Positions 35,601-43,521 of a stretch of 64,000 nt of DNA are shown one piece after another. The translations under genes were made by a program, and so were the position numbers. Source of the DNA: Polyangiaceae bacterium (lineage in GTDB: Bacteria > Myxococcota_A > Polyangia > Polyangiales > Polyangiaceae). Location: the NCBI GenBank assembly GCA_016719945.1, contig JADJYE010000008.1, forward strand, positions 124,001 through 188,000, in the 5' to 3' direction. Under the pieces are notes generated by a model. The model saw nothing but the letters and a program-made list of their open reading frames with translations. It ran no database searches and was not told the origin of the DNA. Each line of letters starts with the position of its first letter. The stretch's first letter is position 1.

Positions 35601-36373
35601 TGTCGACGGCGCTGCAGCCCAACACGATGTTGCCGCTGTTCTCGCAGCCGTCCCTCGGCGACATGGACCAGGACGGCTCGCCCGACGTGGTCGCCAGCGG
35701 CGGCTCGCTCAACCTCGCGATCAACCTGCAGTCGCCGAGCGACAACCTGAAGGGCGACAACCTGCTCGCCATGTGGAGCGTGAGGACCGGCAAGATGCTG
35801 CCCGCTTCACCGATGGTGATCGAGGACTTCACGTTCCTCAACAGCTCGGCCATCGCCGACCTCACCGGCGACGGCTACCCCGAGGCGATCATCGGGTCCG
35901 GCGGGTATTACCTGCACGCCTTCGACGCCTGCGGTCGCGAGCCCGCCGGCTGGCCCAAGTTCACCGGCCAGTGGATCATCCCGACGCCCGCCGTCGGCGA
36001 TCTCGACGGCGACGGCGAGATGGAGGTCGCGGTCGGCACGCGCAACGGCTGGCTGTACGTCTGGCACACCGGCGCGCCCGACACGAACCTCGTCGAGTGG
36101 GCGAGCTACCACCACGACAACCGGAACACCGGCAACTACGACGTGCCCCTCGACTTCGGAGGCGACGAGGGCGCGGCGACGCCGCTCACGGTCGAGACCT
36201 GCGCCGTCCCGACCGACGACGACGGCGGCGACGACGGCTCGCTCACCGCGGCCGGAGGTTGCGCCTGCGAGGCCGCGGGTCGCGGTGATTCGCCGTTCGC
36301 CCCGCTCGCTGCGCTCGGTGCAGCCGGGCTCGCGGCGGCGCTGGTCGGCAGGCGGCGCAAGCGCGCGAGCTGA
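32681..36373 (+). CDS. Secreted S8 (subtilisin-like) protease with FG-GAP/VCBS repeats and MYXO-CTERM tail
   Basis: The ATG at 32681 opens a Sec signal (ALFLLLAATPMVVPPAMA) in a 1230-residue protein. The peptidase domain shows Asp in IIAVMDSGI (about 107), His in YGHGTGEA (about 241) and a probable Ser in CSSEATGQTSGVTG (about 390), where GTSMAxP would be canonical. Asp-rich inserts between Asp and His (GDRNNNGVLDAGD, DGVDDDDNGYVDDI) look like calcium loops. From about 620 to 1150 there are FG-GAP/VCBS repeats such as MADIDGDGVRELIYP, VGDVDGDGRPEIVV and VGDLDGDGEMEVAVG. The end (GGCACEAAGRGD, a hydrophobic helix, GRRRKRAS) is a MYXO-CTERM sorting tail, predicted to be processed by a myxosortase and anchored at the cell surface. 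Confidence 0.9.
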   Translation: MPTRRLRTALFLLLAATPMVVPPAMAENPNWPPPEDATSEDLSDASYWPDDPDYAWTPEGSNGQWNYYSFMVPNENVRPEETATGMSIDLAWRFTQGDPRVIIAVMDSGIKWDERDLVEAAFINHRELLSFRPLHADDSACGDLDPTFYPGQDPSELTGFDCNGDGIISVSDYAETAALQPEATEGHPKGDRNNNGVLDAGDLILNFSDGVDDDDNGYVDDISGWDFMKDDNDPYDDTRYGHGTGEARDSVSRADNGIGSAGGCSDCRFIAMRVGDSFITDVNDFAQANFYATDLGAKVIQSALGTVNNNQFTQASLDYAWDHGVLMIASMADENARHHNMPTVSNHNLPVHAIQYAGERITEARTFLQYHPCSNYGGQNFLSAAGTGCSSEATGQTSGVTGLVYSAGLKYGVDLSAGEVLQLMIMGADDINVPESREPDPKDRWSQEGFDQRFGYGRVNANNAVEAVKEGRIPPEVDIVSPTWFTVLYKDQVTGPIAIEGSIRAKRATGFDYVVEWAPGVQPLDGEFTTITEGSGGPTDVIGGEAPLASFDIRNLEGLPIPKEKWDTDSTLGENQHTITVRVRATAHYGGAIGSVPGELRRTYYVHSDPDLMKGFPIYVGDGGEGSPKMADIDGDGVRELIYPTAGGELHVLKLTGDAPEELWGEPFRARHMDGLNESPIDAGEPSYLEANAYADHPEHVDLGRESFSTNAPAVGDVDGDGRPEIVVTTYAGTLYVIQDDGTVRPGWPMRLPRIPSCSLDPASPSVGPCMSTESRIARGTFAAPVLEDMDQDGDLDIIVAAFDGNIYVFDAEGEQVDGFPIAVLYDGKFGGDPPAANRVFTTPAVADFNDDGVPDLLVGSNQLIGEGGNSGAVYAVDGRGTNAPALYLPNWPITMTSLNLFPLVAEGVTNSLVAGTFDGVLAAVAHGNASSPLILPADPGEQTKLNAYPPNIIPQRTDFPNDGLDPSSAFGPLSTALQPNTMLPLFSQPSLGDMDQDGSPDVVASGGSLNLAINLQSPSDNLKGDNLLAMWSVRTGKMLPASPMVIEDFTFLNSSAIADLTGDGYPEAIIGSGGYYLHAFDACGREPAGWPKFTGQWIIPTPAVGDLDGDGEMEVAVGTRNGWLYVWHTGAPDTNLVEWASYHHDNRNTGNYDVPLDFGGDEGAATPLTVETCAVPTDDDGGDDGSLTAAGGCACEAAGRGDSPFAPLAALGAAGLAAALVGRRRKRAS

Positions 36374-36377
36374 GCGG

Positions 36378-37439
36378 TCAATCGCCCGCTGGGGCCAGCG
36401 ACTCGAGGGGCTCACCGGTTCGCGCGCCCGTAGCGCGGTCGAAGCGATGGAGCCTGTTCGCCTCGAAGCGGAGATGCACTGTGTCTCCGCTCCGCGCGTC
36501 GAAGCGCGCCTCGGCCCTACCGACGAGCCGGCACGAGGCGCGCTCGCACGTGACCCAGGTCTCGGAGCCGACCGGCTCGACGACATAGACCCTGGCGGGG
36601 AGCGAGCCTGGAGATGGCTCGCGGGTCACCCTCAAGTCCTCCGGGCGCACGCCCACCGTCACGGAGACACTCGTGCCTTCCAACCCAAGGGCCTCCGGGG
36701 CGACGAGGTTCATCCCGGGTGAGCCCAGGAAGCTCGCGACGAACGTGGAGAGCGGGCGCTCGTAGATCTCCATCGGCGGACCCGCCTGGGCGATCGCCCC
36801 CGCATCCAGCACGACGATTCGATCGGACAGCGTCATGGCCTCCGACTGGTCGTGGGTGACGTACACGAACGTGGAGCCGAGCTCCTGGTGCAGCTTCGCG
36901 ATCTCCGCGCGCATCTGCACGCGGAGCTTCGCGTCGAGGTTCGACAGCGGCTCGTCGAAGAGGCAGATGCTCGGACGCCGCACGAGCGCGCGGGCGAGCG
37001 CGACACGCTGGCGCTGCCCCCCCGACAGCTGTGCGGGGCGACGCCGCTGGAGCGCCGAGAGGCCGAGACGCGCTGCCGTCTCTTCGACGCGAGCCTTGAC
37101 CTCGGCCGCAGGAAGCTTCGCGATGCGCAGGGGGAACGCGATGTTCTCGAAGACGTCGAGGTGCGGGTACAGGGCATAGCTCTGGAACACCATCGCCAGC
37201 CTTCGCTCTCGTGGAGACTTGTCGTCGACGATCTCCCCGTGCAAGCGCACGTGACCGCGAGTCGGGCGCTCGAAGCCGGCGATCAGGGACAGCAGCGTCG
37301 ACTTTCCGCAGCCAGAGGGGCCGACGATCGTGACGAGCTCGCCCTCGTCGATCTCGAGATCGATCCCCCGCAAGACGGCCCCGCCCCCTCCGTAAGACTT
37401 GTGCACCCCATCGAGCTGGATGGCCGGGGACGACGTCAT
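36378..37439 (-). CDS. Sugar ABC transporter ATP-binding subunit (MsmK/UgpC family)
   Basis: The 353-residue ATPase starts at the ATG at 37439, which overlaps the preceding permease stop by 4 nt (ATGA). It has Walker A GPSGCGKST, Q-loop FQSYALYPH, the signature LSGGQRQR, Walker B CLFDEPLSNLD and the H-loop VTHDQ. A C-terminal TOBE-type domain (VGVRPEDLRV) is typical of carbohydrate importers of the CUT1 group. It powers uptake by the two permeases encoded just upstream, with the lipoprotein at 39107-40375 as receptor. It is the last gene of the importer operon, convergent with the subtilase gene. Confidence 0.93.
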   Translation of the reverse strand: MTSSPAIQLDGVHKSYGGGGAVLRGIDLEIDEGELVTIVGPSGCGKSTLLSLIAGFERPTRGHVRLHGEIVDDKSPRERRLAMVFQSYALYPHLDVFENIAFPLRIAKLPAAEVKARVEETAARLGLSALQRRRPAQLSGGQRQRVALARALVRRPSICLFDEPLSNLDAKLRVQMRAEIAKLHQELGSTFVYVTHDQSEAMTLSDRIVVLDAGAIAQAGPPMEIYERPLSTFVASFLGSPGMNLVAPEALGLEGTSVSVTVGVRPEDLRVTREPSPGSLPARVYVVEPVGSETWVTCERASCRLVGRAEARFDARSGDTVHLRFEANRLHRFDRATGARTGEPLESLAPAGD

Positions 37440-38236
37440 CCCTTCACGGCTCCTGCGGTCAATCCGCTGACGATGCGACGTTGAAAGACGAGGGCGGCCA
37501 GGAGCAGAGGCATGGTCGAGAGGGTGCTCGCTGCGGCGATTTCGCCCCACGGGTCGCGGTGCTCGGCCGCGAAGAGCGCGATGGCGGCCGGGACGGTCCT
37601 CGCCTCCGGCGCGGAGGTGAACGTGAGCGCAAAGAGCAGCTCGTTCCACGCGAAGATGAAGACCAAGATCGCTGTCGTCGACACGCCCGGACCGGCGACC
37701 GGGAGGATGACGCGGACGAACGCCTCCCAAGGGGTGCACCCGTCCACCCGAGCCGCTCGGTACAGGTCGTCGGGGAGGTCACGGAAGAAGGTGGCGAGGA
37801 TCCAGATCGCGAGCGGCAGCGCGAAGGTCGTGTAGGGGACGACGAGCCCCTGGACCGTATCTCGCCAGCCGAGCGCGCGGATCACCAAGAACAGCGGGCT
37901 GACCGTCGCGATGGGCGGGAACATGGAGATGCCGAGGGAAAAAGCGAGCAGGGCCCTGGCGCCACGGACCGGGAGCTTCGCGAGAGCGAAGGCCGCCGAG
38001 GCAGCGATGGTAATGGCGAGGACCGTCGTGAGCGAAGAGACCACGAAGCTGCGCAGCAAGACGCTGCCGAACGGTCGGGTCTCGAAGACGCGCACGTAGT
38101 TCTCGAAGGTGAGGTCCGAGACCGCTCCCGTCGGCGCCCCCCCTGGACGGAACGATGCCACGACGAGCGTCGCCATGGGCGCGACCGAGAACGCGACCAT
38201 CACCGTCGCCCCGAACCAAAGCCACGCGCGCCTCAC
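37436..38236 (-). CDS. Sugar ABC transporter permease, MalG type
   Basis: The GTG at 38236 overlaps the stop of the other permease by 4 nt. The 266-residue protein has six hydrophobic helices and the binding-protein-dependent permease (EAA-like) loop RAARVDGCTPWEAFVRVILP, which docks the ATPase. The N terminus (WLWFGATVMVAFSVAPMATL) and FENYVRVF region fit the MalG/UgpE branch. It forms the channel together with the permease at 38233-39110. The ABC operon order is receptor, permease, permease, ATPase, with 4-nt overlaps at every junction. Confidence 0.92.
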   Translation of the reverse strand: MRRAWLWFGATVMVAFSVAPMATLVVASFRPGGAPTGAVSDLTFENYVRVFETRPFGSVLLRSFVVSSLTTVLAITIAASAAFALAKLPVRGARALLAFSLGISMFPPIATVSPLFLVIRALGWRDTVQGLVVPYTTFALPLAIWILATFFRDLPDDLYRAARVDGCTPWEAFVRVILPVAGPGVSTTAILVFIFAWNELLFALTFTSAPEARTVPAAIALFAAEHRDPWGEIAAASTLSTMPLLLAALVFQRRIVSGLTAGAVKG

Positions 38237-39110
38237 CGCGCCGCCCCTCGCCCGATCGCGAGCCACAGCGCCGCGGCGAGGAGCCCGAGGGAGACGAACG
38301 TCGCGACCGCGAGCGTGCTCCCGTAGCCGAAGTCGCCCGCGCGCATGAGGGTCTTGTACGCATAGATGGACAGCGTCTCCGTGGTGTTGGCCGGCCCTCC
38401 CTCGGTGAGCACGTACACGGCATCGAAGACACGAAAGGCGTCGAGGGCCCGCAGCAGGGCGGCCACGCCGAGCGTGGATCGCAGGCTCGGGAGGGTGATC
38501 CGCGCGAAGGTCGCGAAGCGCCCGGCGCCGTCGATGGCGGCCGCCTTGTAGAGGTCCGCGGGGATCGTCGACAGCCCAGCGTAGAGGAGCAGTGCGACGA
38601 ACGGCGTCGTCTTCCAGACATCGACGAGGATCGCGGCGTGCATGGCCCAACCAGGCATGCCGAGCAGATCGACGTCGTCGAACGGGAGCGCCCTCGCGAC
38701 GAGCCCGACGTCGGCGTCGTAGAGCCAGTGCCAGGTCTTCGCCGCGACGACCGTAGGGATGGCCCAGGGGACGAGCACAGCCGCCGTCATCACCCCGCGA
38801 CCACGAGCGACGTTGCTCAACAGGAGCGCGAAGGACAGCCCGAGCGCCACCTCGAGCGAGACCGCGACGAGCGTGAAGTAGAGTGTGTGGCCGAGGACGC
38901 CCAGAAGCGATCGTCGCCCAGCAGGGCGCCGTAGTTGTCGACGCCGACGAAGCGCCGCTCCCGGAAGATCAGGATCGCGCGGTGCAGGCTGAGCCAGACG
39001 GCGGCGCAGATCGGATACACCGCGACCAGACCCAAGACGACCACGGCTGGCGCGACCATATGCCGGGCGTGCCGCCGATCTTCGGGCTGGTCGCTGGCCG
39101 CGCGGCTCAT
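38233..39110 (-). CDS. Sugar ABC transporter permease, MalF type, one frame break
   Basis: The N-terminal 70 residues (MSRAASDQPEDRRHARHM, then a first helix around VVLGLVAVYPICAAVWLSL, ending GDDRFW) are in one frame. The remainder (VLGHTLYFTLVAVSLEVALG onward, EAA loop KAAAIDGAGRFATFARITLP) is in another. Adding a single base at the GGG run corresponding to 38900-38902 joins them as GDDRFWGVLGHTLYF and gives a normal permease of about 292 residues. The start codon overlaps the receptor stop (ATGA). Either the indel is a sequencing error or the importer lacks one permease. The rest of the operon is intact, which favours the former. Confidence 0.87.
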
Positions 39111-40375
39111 GGCCCGCCGACCCCCATGATGCGGTCACACGCTCGCTGCGCGCGCGACAGGGCCTGCGCGGGGCTTCGGATCCCCGACACCGCGGCGCTC
39201 AGCTCGCTCTGGAGAGTGTCTGCGATGAGGGCGTAGTACGCGGTGACCGGGCGCGGCCGCGCCCGCGCGATGGCGGAGGCCACCACCGCGACCGCAGGCG
39301 CCCGAGCACGGAGGGCCTCGTCGTCGTAGGCGTCCAACCGGGCCGGGTTGCGGCCATAGGCGACGGCGAGCTCCACATTGGAGGCGGTGGAGGTCATGTG
39401 CTCGATGAACGCGATCGCGCGCTCGCGCCTCGAGCCGGTCGCCGCGCTCGTCACGGCGAGCTGATAGCCACCGAGCGTCCCGCTGCCTGGCGCCCCGTCG
39501 ATCGTGGGGAGGGGGTCGACCGCTACGCGCCCCGCGATCTCGGACCCTGGCCGCTCCGCCTCGACGACCGCGTACGGCCAGCTTCGAAGGAAGGCCGCTC
39601 GGCCCGCCTGAAACGGGCGACGCGACTCCTCCTCCGCCATCGCGGTGACCGAGCGGGGGCTCGCGCCTCGCGAGACCAGGGACCTCAAGTACCCGAGCGC
39701 GGCGCGCGCCTCGGCGGTGTCGATCTGGACCCGGCCGTCGACCGAGGTCGTCCCGCCGTGGCCCCAGATGGCCTCCATGGCGTTGCAGACGAGCCCTTCG
39801 TATTGCCGACCTTGCCACAACACGCCGTGATCACACGCGCCGCGCCCGACGGCCCCCAGCGCGGACGCAACGAGGTCCTCGTACGTCCGGGCCGGCTCGG
39901 GGACGAGGTCGGCGCGCCGCAGCATGAGCCCGACGTCCGCGTACCAAGGCACGGCGTAGGGGGTGCCCTCGACGATCACGGCATCGGCCGCGCCGCTGAT
40001 GAACTCTCGGCGGATCCTCTCCGTGGCGTAGACCGGCGACAGGTCGGCGATCCATCCCGCCCGCGCGAACTCCGCGATCCACACGACGTCGGCCACCAGG
40101 ACGTCGAAGCCGGGCTCACCGCCCTCGAGCGCGGTGAGGAAGAACTGATGGGCGGCGTCGGACGAGCTCGGCAGCGCCTCCGGGACCACCTCGATCCCCG
40201 TCTCGCTCCGAAACCGTTGGAGCAGCGCCCTGAAGCGCTCGGGGTCTCCCCACAGCGGCTGATGTTTGAAGACGACGGTACCGTCATCGCCCCTTCGCGA
40301 TCGCGCGCGCCCCCCGCACGCGACCGACGAAAGCGCGAAGCTCGAGAGACCCGAGAGCACCCGTCGCCGATACAT
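39107..40375 (-). CDS. Sugar-binding lipoprotein of an ABC importer (SBP_bac_1)
   Basis: The 422-residue protein has a lipoprotein signal (LSSFALSSVAC) and a type-2 periplasmic binding fold: VVFKHQPLWGDPERFRALLQ at the N terminus, FDVLVADVVWIAEFARAG, PYAVPWYADVGLMLRRADL and LGGYQLAVTSAATGSRRERA. This pattern matches MalE- and trehalose/maltose-type receptors such as LpqY. It is the first gene of the importer operon. The intergenic space to the divergent ClC gene is only 57 nt, so promoters of both operons must be packed there. The sugar is not determinable by eye. Confidence 0.88.
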   Translation of the reverse strand: MYRRRVLSGLSSFALSSVACGGRARSRRGDDGTVVFKHQPLWGDPERFRALLQRFRSETGIEVVPEALPSSSDAAHQFFLTALEGGEPGFDVLVADVVWIAEFARAGWIADLSPVYATERIRREFISGAADAVIVEGTPYAVPWYADVGLMLRRADLVPEPARTYEDLVASALGAVGRGACDHGVLWQGRQYEGLVCNAMEAIWGHGGTTSVDGRVQIDTAEARAALGYLRSLVSRGASPRSVTAMAEEESRRPFQAGRAAFLRSWPYAVVEAERPGSEIAGRVAVDPLPTIDGAPGSGTLGGYQLAVTSAATGSRRERAIAFIEHMTSTASNVELAVAYGRNPARLDAYDDEALRARAPAVAVVASAIARARPRPVTAYYALIADTLQSELSAAVSGIRSPAQALSRAQRACDRIMGVGGP

Positions 40376-40432
40376 CGTTGCAGGTCAAACGAACATGCCG
40401 GCAGGCCGGAAGTCAACCGCGACCGGAGCGTG

Positions 40433-42352
40433 GTGCTATGCTTGGAGTCGTTGTCGGAGCTGCCCAAGCCGGAACGGGAGCCATCGCCCGAGAGAGGCGA
40501 GCACGAGGATGCTCCCCCTTCGCGCTCGCATTCCGAGCCCGCGTGGGGCCACGCGGTCAGCGCCGCGCGCCAGGCGCTGGTGCGCGCCCTGGGCCGCATC
40601 AGCCCCAACGAGCAGCAGCGGCTGTTCGTCCTGACGCTCGTCGTCGGAGCCCTGTGCGGGCTCGTGGCCGTGTCCTTTCACCTGTCGATTCGCTGGACCG
40701 AGGCCCAGCTGATCGAGCGCGCGCTCGGGGTGGGCGGCATCTTCGCCCAGATCGGGATGGTCGTCGTGCCGACGGTCGGGGCGCTGGTCGTGGGCGTCGC
40801 GCTAACCTACCTGCCAGCGGCCCGGGGCAGCGGCATCCCCCAGGTCAAGGCGTTCTATGCGCTGAGCGGCAGGAAGGTGCGCCTCCGGCTGCGCGACGCC
40901 GCCGCAAAGTTCGTGCTCGCGAGCGTGGCCATCGGCACCGGCTCCTCGCTCGGGCGGGAGGGCCCCACGGTGCAGATCTGCTCGACCGTCGCCAGCGGGA
41001 TCGGCCGCGCGTTCGCGCTGTCGCCGAGCAACCAGCGCCGGCTCGTGCCGGTCGGCGCGGCGGCTGGGATCGCGGCGGCCTTCAACGCGCCGATCGCGGC
41101 GGTCACCTTCGTGATCGAGGAGCTCTTGGGCGCCCTCGACGCCACCGTCCTCGGCGGAGTGGTCGTGGCGGCGGCGTTGGCGGCCGTGGTCGAGCGCAGC
41201 ATCCTCGGTGAGCACCCGGTCTTCACCGTGTCTCACGACTATGGGCTCGCGCACCCTTCGTCGCTGGTGATCTTCGCTCTCATGGGCGTCACCGCCGGCG
41301 TCGCCGGGACCCTGTTCTCGCGCGGGCTCCTCGGCCTGAGGGCCTGGTTCTCCGGCGCCTCACGCATCCCCCTGTTCGCGCGCCCCGCGCTCGGCGGCTT
41401 CGTCACCGGGCTGATCGCGCTCGCGCTGTTCCATGCGGCAGGGGCCGGCGGCGTGCTCGGCGGAGGCTACGCGACGATCGGCGCGGCCCTGGGGGGCCAG
41501 CTCGCGCTCGGGACCATGGCCGCGCTCTTCCTCGCGAAGGCGGGCGCCACGACCATGAGCTACTCGAGCGGCGGGGCCGGCGGGATCTTCGCCCCGACCC
41601 TGTTCATCGGGAGCATGCTCGGCGGGCTGTTCGGTGGCCTCGACACGATCCTCCTGGGTCACACCGACACCCAGCTCGGGGCGTTCGCGCTGGTCGGTAT
41701 GGGGGCCTTCTTTGCGGGGGTCATCCGCGCGCCCATGACCTCGATCCTGATCATCTTCGAGATGACCGGCAGCTACCGCCTCGTGCTGCCGCTGATGATC
41801 GCGAACACGGTCGCGTACCTCGTCGCTCGCAGGCTGCGCAGCGTCGGGATCTACGAGGCCTTGCTCGAGCAAGACGGCATCCCGATGCCGCACGGGATCA
41901 GCTCGGGCCCGACCTTGTCGCGCCTGTCGGTCGGGGGCGCGATGACTCGGGAGGTCCAGGTCCTCAGCCCGACCATGACGGTCGGGCAAGCGCTGGAGAT
42001 CGTCGGTCGAACAGGTTTCGCTTCGTTCCCTGTCGTCGACGAGCACGGCAGGCTCGTGGGGGTCGTGTCGGAGGGCGCTCTCATGCGCTTCGCCGCCTCC
42101 GGCAAGAGCGAGGACCGCTTGGGTTTGCATGCTCGGGAGCGAGAATACTTGAAGACCGATCACTCCCTGCGCCACGCGCTGTCCACGATGAACCGGCTGA
42201 GCGTTCGGCAAATGACCGTCGTCGACAACCGTGATCCGAGCCGGCTCGCCGGGATCCTGACCATGAGCGACGTCATGCGCGCCGCGGTCGCCGCGGAGCC
42301 CGCGGCAGAGTCGAGGGCCACGCTCACGCCAACGCCAGGAGCAGGCTGGTAA
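40433..42352 (+). CDS. ClC-family chloride channel/transporter with CBS pair
   Basis: The GTG at 40433 has GGAG 4 nt upstream, though other starts nearby are possible. The 639-residue product has a hydrophilic N terminus and ten or more membrane helices. It carries the anion-selectivity motifs of ClC proteins: GSGIPQVKA, GREGPTVQI (with the gating Glu) and GGIFAPTLF. A cytoplasmic CBS pair (about 500-620: AMTREVQVLSPTMTVGQAL and LAGILTMSDVM) probably binds nucleotides. It should move chloride or act as a Cl-/H+ antiporter. Three further genes follow, at a 24-nt gap and then two 4-nt overlaps, making a four-gene operon. Confidence 0.92.
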   Translation: MLCLESLSELPKPEREPSPERGEHEDAPPSRSHSEPAWGHAVSAARQALVRALGRISPNEQQRLFVLTLVVGALCGLVAVSFHLSIRWTEAQLIERALGVGGIFAQIGMVVVPTVGALVVGVALTYLPAARGSGIPQVKAFYALSGRKVRLRLRDAAAKFVLASVAIGTGSSLGREGPTVQICSTVASGIGRAFALSPSNQRRLVPVGAAAGIAAAFNAPIAAVTFVIEELLGALDATVLGGVVVAAALAAVVERSILGEHPVFTVSHDYGLAHPSSLVIFALMGVTAGVAGTLFSRGLLGLRAWFSGASRIPLFARPALGGFVTGLIALALFHAAGAGGVLGGGYATIGAALGGQLALGTMAALFLAKAGATTMSYSSGGAGGIFAPTLFIGSMLGGLFGGLDTILLGHTDTQLGAFALVGMGAFFAGVIRAPMTSILIIFEMTGSYRLVLPLMIANTVAYLVARRLRSVGIYEALLEQDGIPMPHGISSGPTLSRLSVGGAMTREVQVLSPTMTVGQALEIVGRTGFASFPVVDEHGRLVGVVSEGALMRFAASGKSEDRLGLHAREREYLKTDHSLRHALSTMNRLSVRQMTVVDNRDPSRLAGILTMSDVMRAAVAAEPAAESRATLTPTPGAGW

Positions 42353-42376
42353 CCTAGGGCGCCGCTCCACCTCACC

Positions 42377-42859
42377 ATGCCCCCTCACCACCCCAAGCAC
42401 CGCCGACACAGGGCGGAGCATTTCCCCAGCAGCGAGCTCGATCGAGCGCTGGCGTCCGTCGTCCCAGATCCGAGCGATCGAGCGTTCATCTTGCGCTGCG
42501 TGCTCGAGGAGGGTCCGGCGCACCATCGGGGCGCGAGCTTCGCGATCCTGAGGGCCTTGTCGCTCGCCATCGAGCGCTTGGGCGCGCCGTCCAAGGACCT
42601 CTCCGCGATCCCGACGACGCCCCTCGCGATCCGCCTCCCCCCACACCTCGCACAGACCGCGGAGGACAACGTCTACCCCATTGGCCTGCCGATGCGAGCC
42701 CTGCGCGAGGCGCTGGGAGATGCCGAGCTCGAGGCGGCGGCGGTCGACGCGCTGTGCGACGGCCCCGCCCACCACGCGCTCGCCAACGCGATGATGCTCT
42801 GGCTGGTCGAGGCCATCCTCTCGCGCGTAGAGACGAGCGACGAAGGGCCTGCCGAGTGA
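42377..42859 (+). CDS. Unidentified 160-residue protein in ClC/permease operon
   Basis: A soluble, mostly helical protein starting MPPHHPKHRRHRAEHF and running through EEGPAHHRGASFAILRALSLAI, a Pro-rich middle (TPLAIRLPPHL) and an acidic end. No signal peptide, membrane helix or recognised motif is visible. The stop overlaps the start of the next gene by 4 nt (GTGA), so it is translationally coupled to another unknown and then to a permease. A regulatory or accessory role for the transporters is possible, but nothing in the sequence says what. Confidence 0.75.
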   Translation: MPPHHPKHRRHRAEHFPSSELDRALASVVPDPSDRAFILRCVLEEGPAHHRGASFAILRALSLAIERLGAPSKDLSAIPTTPLAIRLPPHLAQTAEDNVYPIGLPMRALREALGDAELEAAAVDALCDGPAHHALANAMMLWLVEAILSRVETSDEGPAE

Positions 42860-43521
42860 CGCTCGGCGAGGAGATCGCGTCCCTGAGAGACGCCTTCGAG
42901 CAAGGCGCCGGGGAGCTTGGTTTCGCCGATACGGCGTGGCTGTTCGTCGAGCGGGTCGCGGAGCTCAGGGGCGAGCCGGGGGTCGTGGCGCTGCGAGATC
43001 TGTTGGGCCAGACGTTCCCGACCCTCCATTTTGTCGCCTCTCGATACCTGAGCGGCGGACGCCGCGAGCCGGTCGATGTGAGCGAGGTCGCGGAGCTCCT
43101 ACGCGGCACCCGCCGCGTCCTCATCGTGGGCCTCGAGGCGGCGCACCTCGACGCCCTCGTGCTAGCGCTTCCGCGCGAGACGCGCATCGGCCTCTTGACG
43201 TACCGGCTCCTCCCTGTCGATTGGGACCGGGTGCTGTCGAACCACCCAGGGCGGGTCGAGGCCGTAGACCTCACGGTGTTCCAGACGTGGGCGGGAGCGC
43301 GCTCGGCCATCCTCACGTTCACGTATGGCCGGCGCGCCGAACGCGTCTACGTCTTGCCCGCCTTCGCGCGCATCTCCGGCGCCGACGTGCGGACGCAGTT
43401 CAGGGACCTCATCGGATGGGACGTGCTCGGAGGCGTGCCCGCGGTCTACCCGCGCTGGCTGATCGAGCTGCCAGCGAGCGAGCTGACCCGCCTGGTAGAG
43501 CCTGCGCACATGGAGCCATGA
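42856..43521 (+). CDS. Unidentified 221-residue protein in ClC/permease operon
   Basis: The GTG start overlaps the previous stop, and its own stop overlaps the next start (ATGA). The protein looks like a soluble alpha/beta domain, with strands RRVLIVGLEAAHL, RIGLLTYRLL and ARSAILTFTYG, and a helical start (LGEEIASLRDAFEQGAGELG). I do not recognise the family. The overlapping junctions indicate that its dosage is tied to the permease at 43518, so it probably acts with the permease. Confidence 0.75.
   Translation: MTLGEEIASLRDAFEQGAGELGFADTAWLFVERVAELRGEPGVVALRDLLGQTFPTLHFVASRYLSGGRREPVDVSEVAELLRGTRRVLIVGLEAAHLDALVLALPRETRIGLLTYRLLPVDWDRVLSNHPGRVEAVDLTVFQTWAGARSAILTFTYGRRAERVYVLPAFARISGADVRTQFRDLIGWDVLGGVPAVYPRWLIELPASELTRLVEPAHMEP

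Noticed and set aside
39398..40432. Possible N-terminal extension of the ClC gene by about 345 codons
   Set aside because: The stretch overlaps the receptor gene on the opposite strand and has no ClC features; hydrophilic start near 40433 with GGAG is adequate.
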